Position numbers and translations under genes: made by a program. This document shows positions 9,122 to 19,225 of a DNA stretch of 64,000 nt, piece after piece; position 1 is the first letter of the stretch; each line of letters starts with the position of its first letter. Below the pieces are notes generated by a model that saw only the letters and a program-made list of their open reading frames with translations, did no database searches and was not told the DNA's origin. The stretch is from Atribacter laminatus (GTDB lineage: Bacteria > Atribacterota > Atribacteria > Atribacterales > Atribacteraceae). The DNA is taken from the NCBI RefSeq assembly GCF_015775515.1, contig NZ_CP065383.1:3037226-3101225 (forward strand). The letters run 5' to 3'.

Positions 9122-11584
9122 TTAAAGAGAAGAAGTTTTTTTCTTTTGAACCATTCGGGGTGATTTTTTTAAGGTAATTTTAAGGACTTCGTCTATAGTT
9201 TTGACTAAATGGAATTTCATTTTTTTTCTTACATCAGCTGGTATATCATCTAAATCATTTTCGTTTTCACGGGGCAGAACAACTTCTTTAATTCCCGATC
9301 GATAAGCTGCTAAAGATTTCTCCTTCACTCCACCAATTGGAAGCACTTTTCCAGTAAGGGTTAATTCTCCAGTCATTGCAATGGAATGCTTTACCGGTAT
9401 TAGCGAAAGAGAAGAAACCATTGAAACAACAAGGGTTATTCCAGCTGACGGACCATCTTTTGGTATAGCGCCAGCAGGAACATGAACGTGAATATCATGT
9501 TTTTCGTAAAACTTCTCATCAATTTTCCATTTTTTCGCCCGTTCTCGCACACAAGATAGTGCAATGCGAGCCGATTCTTGCATAATATCTCCCATATTAC
9601 CGGTTAATATCAAGTTTCCCTTACCCGAGAGAACCGAGGACTCGACAAAAAGGATTTCTCCACCGGTTTGAGTCCAAGCTAAACCGGTAGCAACTCCAAC
9701 CCGATCCTTCCCAGACATGACCTCATCAAAATAAATCCTTTTCCCTAAATACTTTCTAAGATTTTCTTCATCAACTACAAATGGTCCTTTTTTCCCTGAG
9801 GCGACTTCTTTGGCAACTTTTCTGCAAACTGTCGCAATTGTTCTTTCCAGATTTCTGACACCGGCTTCACGGGTGTATTCTCGAATCATTTTTGTTAAAA
9901 TTTCATCGCTTATCGTAACAGTTTGATCCTCGATACCATTTTCTTTACTCTGCTTGGGTATTAAATATTTGCGAGCAATGGCAATTTTTTCCGGATCGGT
10001 GTAACCTGGAATTCGGATGAGTTCCATTCGATCCAACAAAGCTGGAGGAATGGTATCCAGAATATTCGCAGTTGCGATAAAAATAACCTTAGAAAGGTCA
10101 AAAGGAACTGCCAAATAATGGTCAACAAAAGTTGAATTTTGCTCGGGATCTAAAACTTCGAGAAGAGCAGCAGAAGGATCTCCCCTGAAATCTAAACCTA
10201 TTTTATCAACCTCGTCTAACATAAATACCGGATTATTACTTCCTGCTTTTCGGATTCCCTGAATAATCCGACCTGGGAGCGCTCCAACGTAGGTTCGACG
10301 ATGGCCTCTTATTTCCGCTTCATCCCGTACTCCGCCCAAGGATATTCGTACGAATTTCCTTCCCAACGCCCGGGCAATCGATTTTCCCAATGAGGTTTTT
10401 CCCACACCCGGGGGACCAACAAAACAGAGTATTGGACCTTTTAAATCTTTTTTTAAATGACCCACTGCCAAATATTCAAGAATTCTTTCTTTTACTTTCT
10501 CCAAATCATAGTGATCTTCGTTCAACACCTTTTCAGCTTTTTTAAGATCTAAACTGTCTTCGGTTCGGATGTTCCAGGGAAGTTCGGTTATCAAATCAAG
10601 GTAATTACGAATAACTGGGTATTCGGCTGAAACCGGTGGAATTCTCGATAATCGCTCCATTTCTTTTTCGGCTTCTTTTAAAACTTCTGGCGGGAGCTTG
10701 GCTTTTTCAATTTTTTCTTTCAATTCATTTAATTCAATGGTTTTTTCATCCATTTCTCCAAGTTCTCGTTGAATAGCTTTCAATTGCTCTCTTAAGAAAT
10801 ACTCTCGTTGGGTTTTTGCCATCTCCGATTGAATTTGAGTTTGAATCTTGCTGCCAATTTGGAGAATATCCAGTTCTCGAGTTAAATAGTAGTTTACTTT
10901 TTTTAATTTTTCGATGAGTTCATTGGTGGATAAAATATTTTGTTTACTTTCAACATCTAAATTTAAGTTCGAAACGACAAAATGGGCTAGTCGTGAAGGT
11001 TGTTTGATATTCATCGCAGCAACAAATATTTCTTTGGGAAGATAAGGAGCAAGTTCGACGACCTTTTGAAAAAGAGTTAATATGTTGCGGACTAAAGCTT
11101 CAGTTTCATCGGTTTTTATTTCTTCTTCTTTGATGATTTCAATTTTCGCTATGGGATAAGGATCCCATTGAATCCATTCAACAATGCGAAACTTATTTAA
11201 GCCAAAAACCAAAATTTGAATAGCATCTTCAGGAAGCTTTAACAAACGGGATATTCGCCCTACAACACCGATATCATAAAAATCCTGAGCTGAAACGGCG
11301 CTATCCCCTTCTTCTTTTTTGGTGCGGAGGGTTAAAACTCCAATCATTTTATTTCCTAAAACCGCATCGTTAAGTAATTTAACCCACTTTTCTCCGTGGA
11401 CAACCCAAGGCATGACCAACTCAGGAAATAAAACGTTCTCATCCAAAGGAAGAACCGCAATTGTTTCTGGAATATCAAAACCTTTTTTATCCTGATCAAT
11501 GGATTCGGAAATCACATTCTGGTTATCCGTAATCTCTGAAGGCTCTTCCGAAAGCGCAAACCAATTGTCAATATACTCTTCCAT
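9122..11584 (-). CDS. lon: ATP-dependent protease Lon
   Basis: AAA+ protease degrading misfolded and regulatory proteins in the cytoplasm. Order: N-terminal LON substrate domain (about 40-240), coiled coil (250-300), AAA+ module with Walker A GPPGVGKTS near 395 and Walker B FMLDEVDKIG, then the S16 protease domain with catalytic Ser in PKDGPSAG (about 711) and Lys in the GGVKEK block (about 753). The ATG at 11584 is chosen since AGGAAAGGATC precedes it; a frame from 11620 adds 12 unlikely residues. 820 aa is normal. It follows hsp20 on the same strand, forming a protein-quality-control pair. No CIRCE element was found. Confidence 0.97.
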   Translation of the reverse strand: MEEYIDNWFALSEEPSEITDNQNVISESIDQDKKGFDIPETIAVLPLDENVLFPELVMPWVVHGEKWVKLLNDAVLGNKMIGVLTLRTKKEEGDSAVSAQDFYDIGVVGRISRLLKLPEDAIQILVFGLNKFRIVEWIQWDPYPIAKIEIIKEEEIKTDETEALVRNILTLFQKVVELAPYLPKEIFVAAMNIKQPSRLAHFVVSNLNLDVESKQNILSTNELIEKLKKVNYYLTRELDILQIGSKIQTQIQSEMAKTQREYFLREQLKAIQRELGEMDEKTIELNELKEKIEKAKLPPEVLKEAEKEMERLSRIPPVSAEYPVIRNYLDLITELPWNIRTEDSLDLKKAEKVLNEDHYDLEKVKERILEYLAVGHLKKDLKGPILCFVGPPGVGKTSLGKSIARALGRKFVRISLGGVRDEAEIRGHRRTYVGALPGRIIQGIRKAGSNNPVFMLDEVDKIGLDFRGDPSAALLEVLDPEQNSTFVDHYLAVPFDLSKVIFIATANILDTIPPALLDRMELIRIPGYTDPEKIAIARKYLIPKQSKENGIEDQTVTISDEILTKMIREYTREAGVRNLERTIATVCRKVAKEVASGKKGPFVVDEENLRKYLGKRIYFDEVMSGKDRVGVATGLAWTQTGGEILFVESSVLSGKGNLILTGNMGDIMQESARIALSCVRERAKKWKIDEKFYEKHDIHVHVPAGAIPKDGPSAGITLVVSMVSSLSLIPVKHSIAMTGELTLTGKVLPIGGVKEKSLAAYRSGIKEVVLPRENENDLDDIPADVRKKMKFHLVKTIDEVLKITLKKSPRMVQKKKTSSL

Positions 11585-11709
11585 GTCTGATCCTTTCCTA
11601 ATAAACAGTATTCTTATCAAGAAATGGGTCGATATATTTATAATGAACTCTATCCGTATGAAAAAATTCTCTACTTATTCCAGTATTTTTTATGATTGAG
11701 AACATTTGT

Positions 11710-12147
11710 TTACTCAAGAGGAATCCTCCGTTCAGTAATTACCTTTCTCTTTTTGCATTCAACTATGAGGAACCCTTCCCGATAACGAGCATTAATGGTC
11801 TCTCCATCAACCTCTTCGGGAAGTTCGATTTGTCGTTGAAAGGGACCAAAGGGAATTTCCATTTGGTGATAATCCCTTTTAGGCGGTGAAGGAACTTCCT
11901 TTCTCACACCCTTAAGTATTAATTTTCGTGATTGAATAGTCAAGTCAACTTCATTGACCAAAACCCCAGCGAGCTCTACCACAACAATAAAGTTATCATC
12001 AGTTTCAAAAACATCACACAAAGGCTCCCAAGCTTTTTCAGAAAGTCCCAAGAAATAAGGTTTTTTTCCAGAAACATGCTCCATGAAACGTTGCATTTCT
12101 TTCTGCATTGAATCAAACTCTTCCCACCAATTATCTTTAAATGGCAT
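11710..12147 (-). CDS. Small heat-shock protein, Hsp20/alpha-crystallin family
   Basis: ATP-independent holdase that keeps unfolding proteins soluble. 145 residues: a short N-terminal arm, an alpha-crystallin domain (about 40-130) with the VVVELAGV..DVDLTI-like core and R-YREGFLIVECKK strand, and a C-terminal tail ending ERRIPLE with the I-x-I/L-like anchoring motif. The ATG at 12147 is favoured over a GTG at 12159, having AGGTGG at a normal distance. Lon lies downstream on the same strand. No HrcA or sigma-32-like site could be recognised in the 370 bases upstream. Confidence 0.92.
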   Translation of the reverse strand: MPFKDNWWEEFDSMQKEMQRFMEHVSGKKPYFLGLSEKAWEPLCDVFETDDNFIVVVELAGVLVNEVDLTIQSRKLILKGVRKEVPSPPKRDYHQMEIPFGPFQRQIELPEEVDGETINARYREGFLIVECKKRKVITERRIPLE

Positions 12148-12521
12148 TATATTACCCACCTACCCTGCTTTTCGGTGTTATAAAAAAATATTTTAAATTA
12201 TTCCTCTCTGAAAATCCATGAATGATTTTTATAGTTAACTCAATTATAGCAACTAACCAGAATCTCTTTCTGGGCTTACATTTTCATCCTCATCTGGTAC
12301 CACACAAGTGGCACGGGAGTTTATTCTTTAAACCACTTGTTGGTTTAAAAATCAAGCTTTTACAAAAAATTAAAATTACCTGGGCTCAATTTATAGCTTC
12401 CGAATAATAGAGAGTTATGCCATTTACCTGGTTTACACTCTCATCTATGACCACAAAATTATATCAACGTTTGTGGTAATGATATTTTATCGATACGTAT
12501 TCAATACCACCCACACAGATT
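12148..12521. other. Intergenic region with two hairpins and a dispersed-repeat fragment
   Basis: No gene is evident. It holds a 9-bp stem with 5-base loop (12327-12349, arms TTTAAACCA/TGGTTTAAA), an 8-bp stem with 12-base loop (12450-12477, arms ACCACAAA/TTTGTGGT), and at 12281-12300 a 20-base stretch repeated exactly at 44089-44108. The second hairpin sits just beyond the stop of the secreted Ig-like gene but has no U-run. Confidence 0.5.
12281..12300 (+). repeat. Dispersed repeat, copy 1
   Basis: TTTTCATCCTCATCTGGTAC occurs here and identically at 44089-44108; its first 13 bases recur at 49318-49330. In the first two copies a weakly conserved tail (TATTCT followed by an AAACC-like run) appears about 25-35 bases later. 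All copies are intergenic. Confidence 0.6.
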
Positions 12522-14054
12522 CTAAAAAACTAGCAATAAACGCTGGATAGCAAAGAAAGCACTTTCGTCTGGAGATTGCACTTCAATTCGTAATTGATTT
12601 TCTCCCGGCATTAAAAATTGATCTAAATGGAAAGATTGGAATTCAAAAGGAGATATCTGACCACCAACAATGTTTCCCGAGAAAATTTTATTATCATTGA
12701 GATGGACGTGGATAATTGCACTTCCATTTGATTTTCCCCAAATAAAGCAAGCTGCATTGCTCCACCCTTCTGGAACTTGGAAATTTACATTCAAATACTC
12801 ACCCGAACTCATGGCAAGAACCGAAACAGAGTTTTGAGTGAAGCCCGAGATATTCTCTCCGCGATAAATACTTTCCTCGAAGTTCGTTTCAGGCTTACCG
12901 CTGGAAAAATCGATAAAATAGGTACCTCGTCCAGATACGATCTCGATCCCTTCAACTGATCCAATTGAGTTATCCTCAGACTTAGCATAATTTATTACTC
13001 CCCTAAAGTTTACCTTTAATTCCACCGGTATTTTTACCACTGAAGTAGGCACCATCCAAAGATTGGATGAGATTCCATCAAATTCTGTCGTTGTCATTCT
13101 TTTTTCCCATTGACCAACATTAGAAGACCATATTAGTGTTTGTCCGGATAAAGGGTTTCCATCATTATCGGTTAACCGGGCTTGGAAACTCATGCTCTCA
13201 CCACTTACGACTAAAAAATCCTTTGGGGATAGAACCAAGATACTCGATTTCTTTTCAGGTTGTACAACAACAGTTACGATCCCCTCCATAGGGCTATAGG
13301 CAGTGTCGCCTTCATAAGCAGCTTGTATTTGGACCTGAGTTTCCTCCGAAACAAATGGAGCCATAAACCAAATGTCTGATTCTCCAGCAGTATTGGTGTA
13401 GGTCTGATATGAATCCAAGCTTCCGTGGCTGGCATACCACTGAATTCTTCGATTTACCAAAGGGTTATTGTTTTTATCCGTCATGACCATTCGAATTCTC
13501 AAATTTCTTCCGCTTAAAATTGATTCAGGAACGGGATGAAAACGAATAGCTACCGACTCTTCTTTTCTCTTTTCAACAATCTGAATAGTACTCCGATTGA
13601 GATAAACATTCTCACCAATAATCTCCTTCATTCGGGAGGGATTATTCATAGCCTCAACCAAGATACGGTCGGGAATAATCCGTGGAGAAAGAAGAACGAG
13701 AAATCGTTCCATCCCTTCTGGTTCGGTAACTATACCTTGAATCATTTTTTTTGTACCCGGCGAAACTGGTTCATTATTCTTTAAAATCCGCACCCTTTCA
13801 TCTTCGGTGTAATCTAATATACTCACATAGCCGGTTTTCATTGCTTCATAAGCCAGAGAAATCGGATCACCAATGAAGTAGGTTGCTAAGTTACCCCTAT
13901 CAGGAAGAACGGTTATAAATGGTGAAACTGGTAACATATCAAGATAGGTTTGTTCATTCAAGCTGACCTGAAACTCGTATATCTGAGCCAAAGCCGATTG
14001 AACACCAAACACCAAAAAAAACAAAACCATCAGCAAAAAAGAAATCTTTTTCAT
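12522..14054 (-). CDS. Secreted protein with two Ig-like (Big_1/invasin-type) domains
   Basis: No enzymatic family recognised. Signal peptide at 1-24 (ends ALAQ). About 165-260 and 268-350 are two Ig-like beta sandwiches with invasin-type phrases (NNNPLVNRRIQW, TNTAGESDIWFMAP; DNDGNPLSGQTLIWSS). A C-terminal segment (about 395-510) looks like a jelly-roll binding domain (HVHLNDNKIFSG ... MPGENQLRIEV). The ATG follows GGAGGTTTAGTT, two bases after the glgC stop, so translation is probably coupled. Being in an operon with GH57 and glgC, it could be a carbohydrate-contacting envelope protein, but that is inference. Confidence 0.75.
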   Translation of the reverse strand: MKKISFLLMVLFFLVFGVQSALAQIYEFQVSLNEQTYLDMLPVSPFITVLPDRGNLATYFIGDPISLAYEAMKTGYVSILDYTEDERVRILKNNEPVSPGTKKMIQGIVTEPEGMERFLVLLSPRIIPDRILVEAMNNPSRMKEIIGENVYLNRSTIQIVEKRKEESVAIRFHPVPESILSGRNLRIRMVMTDKNNNPLVNRRIQWYASHGSLDSYQTYTNTAGESDIWFMAPFVSEETQVQIQAAYEGDTAYSPMEGIVTVVVQPEKKSSILVLSPKDFLVVSGESMSFQARLTDNDGNPLSGQTLIWSSNVGQWEKRMTTTEFDGISSNLWMVPTSVVKIPVELKVNFRGVINYAKSEDNSIGSVEGIEIVSGRGTYFIDFSSGKPETNFEESIYRGENISGFTQNSVSVLAMSSGEYLNVNFQVPEGWSNAACFIWGKSNGSAIIHVHLNDNKIFSGNIVGGQISPFEFQSFHLDQFLMPGENQLRIEVQSPDESAFFAIQRLLLVF

Positions 14055-14056
14055 AA

Positions 14057-15337
14057 CTAAACCTCCATCGATGGTTTTTCAATTGTCTCTCCACTAAAAA
14101 CAATCAACGATGGGAAATCGTTCTCGTCCACATCTGCACCAATAATACAATTTTTTCCTATTTCGCATCCTGAAGGAATACGGGAATTTTTTCCAATGAT
14201 GGTAATTCCGCTCCACAAAACCTCAGGATACTTTTTGTTAACATTCAATACTTGACCCCCTCCAACCCGAGATTCTTCACCGATCATAACTCCTTTATCT
14301 AAAATCACTCTCTCCAATTGGGAGTTCTTTCCAATATAGCAATCATTCATTAAAATCGATCCCTCAATCTTTACTTCTTCGCTTACATATACCCCATTAA
14401 AAATGACTGATTGACTTACTTTCCCATTAATAATAGCTCCTTCGCCAATAATACAGTTTTCAACTTGAGCATCACGCCCAAATTTTACCGGAGGCCGATC
14501 AGCAACTGGAGTATAAATTGGCCAATCTATATCCTTAAATCTCAAAGGACTTTCTTCTCCCAATAACTCCATGTTGGCTTCCCAATAAGAATCAATCGTA
14601 CCTACATCCTTCCAATACCCCGAAAAGGAATAGGTAAAAACTCTTTTATCCTGAATCATGCGAGGAATGATGTCTCGCCCAAAGTCAAAAGACGTCCCTT
14701 CACGCATAGCTTCCTTTTCCACTTCTTCTTCTAAAACCTCTCGATTAAAAACATAAATTCCCATGTTTACTAAATTACTTTGGGGATTTTCAGGTTTTTC
14801 ATCAAAACGAATGACCTCACCTTCTGCGCCAACGGTAATAATGCCAAAACGATGGGCTTCCTCAATCGGAACTTGGATGACCGCTAACGTCAAATCAGCC
14901 TTTTTTTTCTTGTGAAACTCAATCATATGTCGGTAATTCATAGTATAAACATGGTCGCCAGAAAGGATGAGTACCAGCTCAGGAGCTCGATTTCGAATAA
15001 AACGAAGACTTTGGTATATCGCATCAGCAGTTCCCCGATACCAATCGGTATCAGCATCACTGATAAAGGGTTGTAATAAAAAGACTCCACCATTGAGTCG
15101 ATCAAGGTCCCAATCTTTCCCAATCCGAATATGTTCATGAAGTGATCTTGGATTATATTGAGTTAAAACACCTACACAATATATGCCCGAATTGACACAA
15201 TTGCTTAAGCAAAAATCGATGATACGGTATTTCCCTCCAAAAGGAACAGCTGGTTTTGCTCTTTTAGCCGAAAGAATATTCAACCGACGTCCTTCCCCAC
15301 CAGCTAATATCATCGCAACCACTTCATTTTTAAACAC
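14057..15337 (-). CDS. glgC: Glucose-1-phosphate adenylyltransferase (ADP-glucose pyrophosphorylase)
   Basis: Makes ADP-glucose from ATP and glucose-1-phosphate, the first committed step of glycogen synthesis. All signatures are intact: GGEGRRL (Arg18), [13 protein letters not shown] (Lys36), [10 protein letters not shown] with catalytic Asp, and FDEKP with the sugar-phosphate-binding Lys. The left-handed beta-helix regulatory domain spans about 290-415. 426 aa. The GTG start at 15337 is preceded by GGAGGGATAGCA and lies two bases from the GH57 stop. It is the catalytic counterpart of the degenerate homologue at 5511; the two probably form a mixed tetramer as GlgC/GlgD do in some Firmicutes. 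Confidence 0.94.
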   Translation of the reverse strand: MFKNEVVAMILAGGEGRRLNILSAKRAKPAVPFGGKYRIIDFCLSNCVNSGIYCVGVLTQYNPRSLHEHIRIGKDWDLDRLNGGVFLLQPFISDADTDWYRGTADAIYQSLRFIRNRAPELVLILSGDHVYTMNYRHMIEFHKKKKADLTLAVIQVPIEEAHRFGIITVGAEGEVIRFDEKPENPQSNLVNMGIYVFNREVLEEEVEKEAMREGTSFDFGRDIIPRMIQDKRVFTYSFSGYWKDVGTIDSYWEANMELLGEESPLRFKDIDWPIYTPVADRPPVKFGRDAQVENCIIGEGAIINGKVSQSVIFNGVYVSEEVKIEGSILMNDCYIGKNSQLERVILDKGVMIGEESRVGGGQVLNVNKKYPEVLWSGITIIGKNSRIPSGCEIGKNCIIGADVDENDFPSLIVFSGETIEKPSMEV

Positions 15338-15339
15338 TG

Positions 15340-16929
15340 CTATCCCTCCCCAGGATATTTCTCACCAATTAAATCACATATTTTCTTCAATAGAGATAAA
15401 AATTGCTTTCGAAATTCCTCTTTTTGTACCGAGGGATTATCTGGACCCAACCACCAAAACCAATCGCTTCCTTCTGCTTGATACAAAATATTATAAACTT
15501 CTTGCTTTCGTTCCCCATCTAACTCTTTTTCCTTTTCAGCCAGTAATTTTCGGACTAAGAAAAGCTGATCCCACGCCCAATTCTTTTCCTCATGACCAAT
15601 CCAAGTATTAAAGGAACCGTAAATCCAGGAACCAGGTTTTAAAGCATTGAGAGTGGGTTTTTGGTTAGAACCTGTTAAATGTTCCGAGGGAGTTGTTGTG
15701 ATTATCCTGGAATGTTGTGTTAAAGCCTCATATAAGCCGCTTAGAAATTCAAATCCATTATTATTATAATACTCCCAGGCGTTCTCCCCATCAAGGATTA
15801 TAGAAACGATCGGGTTAAAACTGTCGGGAAGTCGATCTATAATTCTTTCTAAATTAGAAATCATATCTCCAACTGCCTCATGATAGGCAAGATGTTGGTA
15901 GGCAAAACCGATCAAGTCAGAAAGATGACGGTCACGGAAAAAGATAGCTACATTATTATCATCGGTGTGAAAAAACCAAGGTTGATAGAGATTTTCACCC
16001 TGATTTAAAAGACCATTTTGATCCCTCACTATAGGTAATCCTAAGGTATTAAACAAAACTTCCTCTCCAGTCGCTGTCCAGGAAAATCCATTTTGAGCAA
16101 AACAACTCACCGCTGCAGTACTTACTGAGCCTTCCGAAGGCCAAATCCCATGCATTTCTGTGTTCCAAATTCTTTCTACCTCATCTTTGGCTTTATGGAT
16201 TTGTGCCTGAGCATCATCTAAATATTGAAAACGATACTTAGGAAGTTGAGTTCCAGGTAATGATTCACTAGCAACCCAATTATCGATTAATAATGGAATA
16301 ATCGGATGGTATAAAGGTGACGTTGAAATTTCAATCTGTCCTTTAGCCTTTAATTTCTTATACATTGGTATAATTTCAGCAATTATTTGTTGAGTAACTT
16401 GCTTAATGATAGCCTTATCCTTTTCGGTATATTCTTTCCCCCGTTTTATGAGCTCGCTCAAGCCGAAATTTTCTTTGATGGTTATCGGATCAAACCAAAG
16501 GAGCTGATAGAGAACCTGGAGATCGAGCCAATCCTGGGTTGAGAAATTATGAATATTGTGTTTGGCTTTCTCTTTTAAGGTTTCATAAAAAGGGAAATGG
16601 CTGGTTTGAGTTTTTGAAGGGGCTAAGAAGAAATTAGCTAAAATGAAGTCTTTTTCTTTTTTACTGAGTTCTTTAGCTTCTTTCTGAAAGTGATTCCATA
16701 CTAAATCAGTTTTTCCCTGCGAATAAAGATTTATTTGGTTTATAAGAGATGGAGTAAAATTAAAGGTCATGTGCAATTGAGGAAACCTATCGGCTAATTT
16801 CGCCATAAAAAGATAATCTTTGGTCGCATGGGTCCTTACCCATGGAAGGGTAAAAAGATCTTGGTTCAAATCATAATAATAGGGTTGATGCATATGCCAA
16901 ATGATGTTTAAATACATTTTTTTTGCCAT
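15340..16929 (-). CDS. Glycoside hydrolase family 57 alpha-glucan enzyme
   Basis: Retaining alpha-glucan hydrolase, transferase or branching enzyme of family GH57. The N-terminal HMHQPYYY motif, nucleophile Glu in WPSEG (near 263) and acid/base Asp in LDGENAW (near 376) fit the conserved family regions, followed by a helical C-terminal domain (about 420-529). No signal peptide, so cytoplasmic. The ATG at 16929 follows GAGGTGAATTG and is preferred over the TTG codon just before it. It is the first gene of a coupled set with glgC and the Ig-like gene, which fits glycogen turnover. Amylase, 4-alpha-glucanotransferase or branching activity cannot be told apart by eye. Confidence 0.9.
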   Translation of the reverse strand: MAKKMYLNIIWHMHQPYYYDLNQDLFTLPWVRTHATKDYLFMAKLADRFPQLHMTFNFTPSLINQINLYSQGKTDLVWNHFQKEAKELSKKEKDFILANFFLAPSKTQTSHFPFYETLKEKAKHNIHNFSTQDWLDLQVLYQLLWFDPITIKENFGLSELIKRGKEYTEKDKAIIKQVTQQIIAEIIPMYKKLKAKGQIEISTSPLYHPIIPLLIDNWVASESLPGTQLPKYRFQYLDDAQAQIHKAKDEVERIWNTEMHGIWPSEGSVSTAAVSCFAQNGFSWTATGEEVLFNTLGLPIVRDQNGLLNQGENLYQPWFFHTDDNNVAIFFRDRHLSDLIGFAYQHLAYHEAVGDMISNLERIIDRLPDSFNPIVSIILDGENAWEYYNNNGFEFLSGLYEALTQHSRIITTTPSEHLTGSNQKPTLNALKPGSWIYGSFNTWIGHEEKNWAWDQLFLVRKLLAEKEKELDGERKQEVYNILYQAEGSDWFWWLGPDNPSVQKEEFRKQFLSLLKKICDLIGEKYPGEG

Positions 16930-16938
16930 CAATTCACC

Positions 16939-17436
16939 TCAAGTTAATGATACGATTATTATTTCATTAATACTTCCTTTATCGATTTCCATCCGAGCAT
17001 AGGAAAGGTAGGGAGTAAAGATTTTATCAGTTGGACTCCCTGGGTTCAAATACCATACTCCATTTTCATTGGTTAATTCTGGTTGATGGGAATGACCAAA
17101 AACTAAAACCTGCAAGTCATATCCCTCAAAAAGTGAACGAACATAAGACTTGACTTGATTTGGGGCACCCCGGCCATGGACGAGACCAATTTTAACTCCA
17201 TCAACCTCAACCACATCCTGGTCGGGGAGAGTGATTTGTAACTCTTTCGAATCCATATTTCCCCGTACTGCCCGAATTGGAGTGAACTGAGCAATATTTT
17301 CAAGAATCGATGGTTTAACTGCATCCCCGGCATGAAGGACTAAATCAGCTTTTTTTATCTCTTCCCACAACTGTTGAGGAATATCTTTTGCTCTTTGTGG
17401 AATATGAGTATCAGAAAGGACAGTTATTCTGGTCAT
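16939..17436 (-). CDS. YfcE/MJ0936-type metallophosphoesterase
   Basis: Small calcineurin-like phosphodiesterase (165 aa). All metal-binding motifs are present in order: SDTHIP (Asp, His), HAGDAV (Asp), RGNMDS (Asn), VHGRG, and FGHSHQP. The NPGSPTD block near the end is typical of the YfcE subfamily. Members hydrolyse model phosphodiesters in a Mn-dependent way; the physiological substrate is generally unknown. The gene ends 14 bases before the GH57 start (9 bases between), so it may be cotranscribed with the glycogen genes. Confidence 0.9.
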   Translation of the reverse strand: MTRITVLSDTHIPQRAKDIPQQLWEEIKKADLVLHAGDAVKPSILENIAQFTPIRAVRGNMDSKELQITLPDQDVVEVDGVKIGLVHGRGAPNQVKSYVRSLFEGYDLQVLVFGHSHQPELTNENGVWYLNPGSPTDKIFTPYLSYARMEIDKGSINEIIIVSLT

Positions 17437-17579
17437 TCTTTTGACTCACTCCCATAAAAGTATTTAAAGCATTAAATTAAAATCAAAAAAACTCTCTTTT
17501 GAACCTGAAGCCAATCCTATCTATATTTAAACTTTATAAAATGATCAGCAATATATTTATTGAAGATTTTAGAATAATA

Positions 17580-18443
17580 TTACCCGTGCAAGGTTCTTTC
17601 TGCTGATTTAACCGTATTGGCCATCAACATGGCAATTGTCATTGGTCCAACTCCACCTGGAACTGGGGTAATAAAAGAAGCTTTATCCACAACGCTGTCA
17701 AAATCAACATCGCCAACTAATTTGTCTTCCACCTTATTGATGCCTACGTCAATGACCACAACCCCCTCTCGGATCAATTCTCCAGTGATCATTTTAGGAG
17801 AACCAGCAGCTGCAATCAAAATATCAGCCATTTGAGTATGTTGGGCAAGGTTTTCAGTTCCAGTATGACAAATGGTTATGGTAGCGTTGGCTGCCTTGGC
17901 TTTTTGTACCAGCATCATAGATAACGGTTTCCCAACAATATTACTTCTTCCAACGATTACTACGTGTTTCCTCGAAATATCAATTTGGTATCGAGACAAT
18001 AACTCCTGAACGCCCCAGGGAGTACAAGGTAAAAAAATAGGATCACCAATCATAAGACGACCTAAATTGTAAGGATGAAAACCATCAACATCTTTGAGTG
18101 GATTAATGTGATAGAGAATCTTTTTTTCATCCAAATGCTTGGGAAGTGGCAACTGGACGAGAATACCATGGATGGCTGGATTATTATTCAATTCGTCAAT
18201 GAGATGAAGGAGGTCATTTTGACTAGTGGTTGAAGGGAGCTGGTGTTTCAAGGAATAAACTCCCAACTTTTCACAGGCTTTTTCTTTGTTTCTAACATAC
18301 ACTTGGCTGGCAGGGTCGTCTCCAACTAAAATAACCGCCAAACCTGGTTTCAAGTCTTGTTGAATCAAATTTTGGACACGTGGTTTTAATTCTTCCCGAA
18401 TTTCTTGTGAAACCTTTTTTCCATCAATTAAAGTCGCTTTCAT
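17580..18443 (-). CDS. folD: Methylenetetrahydrofolate dehydrogenase/cyclohydrolase FolD
   Basis: Bifunctional one-carbon enzyme interconverting 5,10-methylene-, methenyl- and 10-formyl-tetrahydrofolate. 287 aa, normal length. Catalytic YVRNKEKAC (Tyr, Lys), QLPLPKH, DVDGFHPYN, nucleotide-binding GRSNIVGKP and the C-terminal PVPGGVGPMT block are all present. The start overlaps the upstream PHP gene stop by four bases (ATGA), indicating coupled translation. About 140 bases follow before the phosphoesterase gene, without a clear terminator. Confidence 0.97.
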   Translation of the reverse strand: MKATLIDGKKVSQEIREELKPRVQNLIQQDLKPGLAVILVGDDPASQVYVRNKEKACEKLGVYSLKHQLPSTTSQNDLLHLIDELNNNPAIHGILVQLPLPKHLDEKKILYHINPLKDVDGFHPYNLGRLMIGDPIFLPCTPWGVQELLSRYQIDISRKHVVIVGRSNIVGKPLSMMLVQKAKAANATITICHTGTENLAQHTQMADILIAAAGSPKMITGELIREGVVVIDVGINKVEDKLVGDVDFDSVVDKASFITPVPGGVGPMTIAMLMANTVKSAERTLHG

Positions 18444-19174
18444 CGCACTCTACCCCTTATCTTAAGAAATGAATTCATAAAAGATTGAAACATTGCCGGA
18501 GAAGCATTGATAATATACTCCTTGGGGAAGTCGACACTTCCCAATAAATCTAAGGACAACTGATAATCACCAACTTCATCACAATAATGAGCATCACTGG
18601 TTACTACTATATAGCCGCCCTGTTTTTTGACCTCTTGCGCAATCATTTTACAGTTTTCCAAGCTCCCCTTGCGGCTAACGCGAAAGGAACTATTATTAAT
18701 TTCAATAACTTTATTGCATTCAATCGCCTTCTTCACTACCAATGGATAATCCACCGGATAACGGGGATTCCCCAAATGAGCGATAATATTGATATAGGGA
18801 TTTTCCAAAGCTTTTAGTAAAATTGAGGTATAGTCGGAACGTATTTCTCCTCGATATACTTGAGGATGAAAAGAAATAATTCCATAATCAATTTTTTTTA
18901 AACTTGGACCGTCTAAATCTAATGTTGAATTTTCGTCCAAAATATCAATTTCAGCTCCAAAGAAAACTTCGATATTATCAATTTTTTTAGGGAAATGGCC
19001 TCGAGCTTCGAAATAGATTGGATCAGGGCCCCCGGGCATACTTGGTCCATGCTCAGCCAAACCAATATATTGTAATTTTTTTTGTTGCGCAACCAGGGCT
19101 ATTTCTCGAACGGTACTAAAAGCATGTCCACTCGCTATAGAGTGAATGTGTAAATCGCCAATAATTTGATACAT
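18440..19174 (-). CDS. PHP-domain phosphoesterase/histidinol-phosphatase-like hydrolase
   Basis: A PHP-superfamily metal hydrolase of 244 aa resembling YcdX and related phosphatases. It shows GDLHIHS at residues 6-12 (metal His pair), AEHGPS, GAEIDILD (Glu, Asp), ISFHPQV, IIAHLGNPRY and the terminal TSDAHYCDEVGDY. The substrate is not defined by sequence; sugar or nucleotide phosphates are usual. It precedes and overlaps folD. No hisB/hisK-specific features are evident, although hisC occurs elsewhere in the window. Confidence 0.85.
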   Translation of the reverse strand: MYQIIGDLHIHSIASGHAFSTVREIALVAQQKKLQYIGLAEHGPSMPGGPDPIYFEARGHFPKKIDNIEVFFGAEIDILDENSTLDLDGPSLKKIDYGIISFHPQVYRGEIRSDYTSILLKALENPYINIIAHLGNPRYPVDYPLVVKKAIECNKVIEINNSSFRVSRKGSLENCKMIAQEVKKQGGYIVVTSDAHYCDEVGDYQLSLDLLGSVDFPKEYIINASPAMFQSFMNSFLKIRGRVR

Positions 19175-19225
19175 TTGATAGATCTCTCCTAAAGAAAATT
19201 AACTGGTTTTTTTTGCCTACACGAA